NCBI GenBank assembly: GCA_947566125.1
Contig: CANOIR010000019.1
Location: 1 to 36,169 of the forward strand
Length of the DNA stretch: 36,169 nucleotides
Direction: 5' to 3'
DNA from: an uncultured Ruminococcus sp.
GTDB lineage: Bacteria; Bacillota; Clostridia; Oscillospirales; Ruminococcaceae
Both the position numbers and the translations under genes were made by a program. A model generated the notes under the pieces. The model saw only the letters and a list, made by a program, of their open reading frames with translations, did not search any database and was not told the DNA's origin. This document shows, piece by piece, positions 33,341-36,169 of the stretch. The first letter of the stretch is position 1. The number at the start of each line of letters is the position of its first letter.

Positions 33341-34945
33341 TTATAAATTTTGATTAGTGACCTTAAACCTAAGTATCTTCTTTGTGGAATTCTTTTCAAA
33401 TTCCTCATCTTTCAGCAGCACTCTATGAATATGCATATACTGCGGCTGATTTTTATTATATTCCTTAATTAGATTTTCAAAATATTCCTGATCACCGATA
33501 TATTCTTCATTTGGAAATATTTGTATTGCTAGATGACCTCTGTCTTCATATACAACAGCTTCGCACACGGCTTCATCATGCATAATTTTTTCTTCTATTT
33601 CTTCAGGGGAGATATTTTCGCCGTTGCTTAAAATAATCAAATTCTTTTTTCTGCCGGTGATATATAGAAAGCCGTCTTTGTCAACATATCCAAGGTCACC
33701 GGTTGAATACCAGCCATCATCCAGAACAGCGTTTGTAGCTTCTTCGTCATTATAATATCCCATCATAACATTGTCGCCTTTTACAAGTATCTCATTATCA
33801 TCAGCTATTTTTACAGAGCAGCCTTCCAATACTTGTCCAACACTTCCATCTCTCCAGTAATGATTTCTGTTTACTGATACAACAGGAGAGCATTCAGTAA
33901 TTCCATAGCCATTTAGAATATTTATGCCAAATGAACGCAGAATTTTTACATACTGAGGGTCAAGTGCAGCACCACCGCATATTATGTATTCCAGATTTCC
34001 GCCAAAAGCAGACATAACAGACTGAAAAAGCATACCTCTTACATCCACGCCAATATTCAAAAGAGTACCGCTTATCTTAGATGCTCGTACTATAAGCTTT
34101 TCTTTGCCCTTTTTCCTTGCAGTAGTAATGATAGTCTTATAAAATGCCTTTATAAACAGTGGAACAACAAAAAGAGTCTGCGGTTTTACTTCACGAAGCT
34201 CAGCTTGTAAATTTTTAAGCGAACTGTTTATATGCGTGGAAAAGCCATAGTGATAAACCTTAAGCACAGCAGTAATAAGCCCGAATGTATGATGAAATGG
34301 AAGCACTGCAAGTGTATTGCCGTTTAACACAAAATTTTTACAAGCTGCATTTATATCTTGAGCCATATTTTTGTGACTAAGCATAACGCCTTTGCTGTCA
34401 CCTGTAGTACCCGATGTAAAGAATATAGCAGCCAATTTTTCAGGATCTATTTCATAATCTATAAATTTACGATCGCCGTTTTCTATAAGCTTTTTTCCCT
34501 CGGCTATATAGTCTGCAAAATATGACATAGAAAATATAGTTAAAGATTCAGATTCTATAAGAGCCGTACTTTTTTTTGAAACTACAGCAGCACAGCAATC
34601 GCTTTGTTTAAGCAGACGGCATATTTTTTCAGATGGAAGATCTTTGTCAATGGGAACGGCAATATTTCCGCCGTTTACTATTGCCATAAATGCCACAAGC
34701 CACTCATAAGAATTTTTTCCTATAATAGCTATATGTTTGCCGTGATAGCCTTTATCAAATAAATATGTACCCAAACAATTTATATCGTCACTGAATTCTC
34801 CAAAAGTTCTTCTCGCTGTTCTTCCTGTAGCCGACATAAATGAAAATGCAATTTCATCGAAAGATTCAGTAGTACGTTGACATACCATGTCTTTGAGATC
34901 CGAGATCAGTGGCAGGGAATACAATGGATATGGTTTGTTTTTCAT
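33341..34945 (-). CDS. AMP-forming acyl-CoA synthetase/ligase (ANL superfamily)
   Basis: A 534-residue adenylate-forming enzyme. The AMP-binding P-loop is FFTSGTTGDSKGVMLSH (core 177-186). GYGITECSPVVSVN is motif A5, and YSTGDLGYVDKDGFLYITGR is the hinge region with the adenine/ribose Asp and Arg. The catalytic Lys is near the end (STKKILRFKV). It resembles long-chain fatty acyl-CoA synthetases and related acyl-acyl carrier protein ligases; the acyl substrate is not readable. ATG at 34945 is chosen because GGAGG (34955-34951) lies five bases ahead; the in-frame TTG at 34957 would overlap that site. Own promoter and terminator. It is encoded next to a MocR-type regulator, which may or may not control it. 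Confidence 0.87.
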   Translation of the reverse strand: MKNKPYPLYSLPLISDLKDMVCQRTTESFDEIAFSFMSATGRTARRTFGEFSDDINCLGTYLFDKGYHGKHIAIIGKNSYEWLVAFMAIVNGGNIAVPIDKDLPSEKICRLLKQSDCCAAVVSKKSTALIESESLTIFSMSYFADYIAEGKKLIENGDRKFIDYEIDPEKLAAIFFTSGTTGDSKGVMLSHKNMAQDINAACKNFVLNGNTLAVLPFHHTFGLITAVLKVYHYGFSTHINSSLKNLQAELREVKPQTLFVVPLFIKAFYKTIITTARKKGKEKLIVRASKISGTLLNIGVDVRGMLFQSVMSAFGGNLEYIICGGAALDPQYVKILRSFGINILNGYGITECSPVVSVNRNHYWRDGSVGQVLEGCSVKIADDNEILVKGDNVMMGYYNDEEATNAVLDDGWYSTGDLGYVDKDGFLYITGRKKNLIILSNGENISPEEIEEKIMHDEAVCEAVVYEDRGHLAIQIFPNEEYIGDQEYFENLIKEYNKNQPQYMHIHRVLLKDEEFEKNSTKKILRFKVTNQNL

Positions 34946-34969
34946 TAGATCCTCCAATTGCTAAAAATT

Positions 34970-35014
34970 GTATAAATAATACATAATATAATAGTATTAT
35001 ACATATTTTTATAC
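34970..35014. repeat. Nested AT-rich inverted repeats in the ligase leader
   Basis: GTATAAA (34970-34976) mirrors TTTATAC (35008-35014), and inside it ATAATAC (34976-34982) mirrors GTATTAT (34994-35000). The structure lies between the promoter and start codon of the ligase gene, so it may be an operator or an mRNA hairpin. Confidence 0.45.
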
Positions 35015-35037
35015 AGATTCACGTATTTATATGAACT

Positions 35038-35066
35038 ATTATAACACAATGTGACAAAAAAGTCAA
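35038..35066 (-). promoter_or_regulatory. Sigma-A promoter for the acyl ligase gene
   Basis: On the minus strand TTGACT (35066-35061), a 17-base spacer and TATAAT (35043-35038). It sits just past the stop of the MocR-type gene. Confidence 0.78.
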
Positions 35067-35074
35067 GTATATTT

Positions 35075-36169
35075 CTACCTTGCCCAAGCTTTGCAAAGTG
35101 CGTCTATTCCCTTTATTATTTGTTTTTTGTCAAGTCCGGAGAAGCCTGCAACCACTATATTTTCAGGCATATTGGATACCGGGAATGAATAATATTCAGA
35201 CAGTCTATATATCTTCACGCCTTTACTTAAAGCCGACAGTACAAGTTCATTTTGATTCATATTATTGTTTACTTTTAAGAGTACGTGCATTCCTGCGTCC
35301 AGTCCGGATATTTCTACTATTTTTCCAAGTTTTCCCTGCGATATTTTTTCTGTTAGAATATCACGTCTTTCACGATATATCTTCTTCATTCGATTGATAT
35401 GCCTGTCAAAATGTCTCTTTTCAATAAATCTTGCAAGTGTAAGCTGTTCGAACACCGGTACAGTGCATGAATAAAATCCCAGTTTGCTTTTAAATTTTTG
35501 TACCAGTTCTTTTGGAAGAACCATATAGCTTATTCTCATAGACGGAGCTAATGTTTTTGTAAATGTATTTATATATATAACTCTGCCTTTTTTATCAATA
35601 CTCTGAAGTGCGGGCAAAGGTCTTTTGGTATATATAAATTCATTGTCATAATCATCTTCTATAATATATCTATCCTCCTTTGAATAAGCCCATTTTAAAA
35701 GCTCCTGTCTTCGGCTTATAGGCATAACAGTTCCAAGAGGGAAGTGGTGAGATGGTGTTATATGTATAACATCTATTCCAAAGCCGGTTATAGCAATTGC
35801 ACTTGCACCTTTTTCATCCATTGGAATAGGGAATACTCTTGATGCATTTGCACTAAATATTTCATATACTTTTTTATAACCCGGATTTTCAACGCCGTAT
35901 GCATTATCTCTGCCCAAAAGTTGTATTATAAGTCCGGTCAGATATTCTGTTCCTGCACCAACTACTATTTGTTCTGGTTCTATTTTTAGTCCACGGAAAT
36001 CACGCAGATATTGAGCTATCATACGGCGAAGATAAAGTGTCCCTTGTACATCGCAGGCATTAAGGAGTTCTTCACTTCGTCCGCTTAATACCTCTCTTGA
36101 TATTTTCGCCCACGTAGAAAACGGGAATTCTGATGTGTCTATATGATTAGTTCTAAAATCATAGACGAT
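35075..36169 (-). CDS. MocR-type regulator, aminotransferase-like domain (partial, runs off the window)
   Basis: The open frame continues without a stop to the window edge, so the N-terminus is missing; 364 residues are visible. They form a fold-type I aminotransferase domain. YDFRTNHIDTSEFPFSTWAK near the visible start is the segment after the GntR linker, and QGTLYLRRMIAQYL follows. IVVGAGTEYLTGLII is the PLP-stacking region, and YIIEDDYDNEFIY is the hallmark of MocR/PdxR proteins. TFTKTLAPSMRISYMVLP contains the PLP-binding lysine. The winged-helix GntR domain should lie beyond the right end. MocR proteins sense PLP or amino-acid ligands and often regulate vitamin B6, GABA or neighbouring genes. 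Which gene this one controls is unknown; an internal ATG at 36022 is not the true start. Confidence 0.87.
   Translation of the reverse strand: MVYDFRTNHIDTSEFPFSTWAKISREVLSGRSEELLNACDVQGTLYLRRMIAQYLRDFRGLKIEPEQIVVGAGTEYLTGLIIQLLGRDNAYGVENPGYKKVYEIFSANASRVFPIPMDEKGASAIAITGFGIDVIHITPSHHFPLGTVMPISRRQELLKWAYSKEDRYIIEDDYDNEFIYTKRPLPALQSIDKKGRVIYINTFTKTLAPSMRISYMVLPKELVQKFKSKLGFYSCTVPVFEQLTLARFIEKRHFDRHINRMKKIYRERRDILTEKISQGKLGKIVEISGLDAGMHVLLKVNNNMNQNELVLSALSKGVKIYRLSEYYSFPVSNMPENIVVAGFSGLDKKQIIKGIDALCKAWAR

Overview
The window reads as low-GC Firmicutes (Clostridia) DNA, most like Ruminococcus/Oscillospiraceae. Supporting signs are strong AGGAGG-type ribosome binding sites, TTGACA-N17-TATAAT promoters, an alpha/beta-type small acid-soluble spore protein, a PPi-type phosphofructokinase, a tRNA-Trp T-box before a trpEGDCFBA operon and many ferredoxin-type proteins. 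No tRNA, rRNA, insertion sequence, phage gene or CRISPR array was seen.

Layout. Positions 1-1579 are anomalous: about 50 bases that look like part of a glycosidase gene, then an internal piece of rpoB cut at both ends, with codon use unlike the rest. From 1598 on the sequence is coherent. 1598-4866 holds a double-ATPase peptide/nickel-type ABC protein, an ion-transporter-superfamily permease and a small membrane protein. 4933-7247 is an ECF sigma factor with an ECF-like promoter and an overlapping single-pass membrane partner. 7362-8183 is an Mrp/ApbC Fe-S carrier ATPase. 8386-10283 is a regulator (XRE plus AbrB domains) with an ABC exporter. 10452-10583 (minus) encodes a 43-residue cysteine-rich peptide. 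10753-13017 is a Clp unfoldase without a middle domain, 13198-13377 a spore SASP, 13745-14971 a PPi-type phosphofructokinase and 15120-15617 a GNAT acetyltransferase.

The most interesting region is 15793-26269, apparently one transcription unit: a sigma-A-type promoter, a 240-base structured leader, fumarase, HdrB, HdrC, HdrA, MvhD/FlxD, two FrhB/AsrA-like ferredoxin subunits, an FAD/NAD(P)H subunit (FlxA-like), and a soluble two-subunit fumarate-reductase-like pair (FrdB/TfrB-like and FrdA/TfrA-like), closed by a strong terminator. No membrane anchor subunit is present. I infer a cytosolic complex passing NAD(P)H electrons through FlxA and MvhD to the HdrA flavin, where they could be split between ferredoxin and the HdrBC/FrdBA branch reducing fumarate to succinate. 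Fumarase would supply the fumarate. I know of no characterised enzyme with this exact subunit set.

The right end is on the minus strand. The complete trp operon (32759-26331) is preceded by a T-box leader with a UGG specifier and two successive terminators. Upstream of it lie an AMP-forming acyl ligase and the truncated end of a MocR-type regulator that runs off the window.
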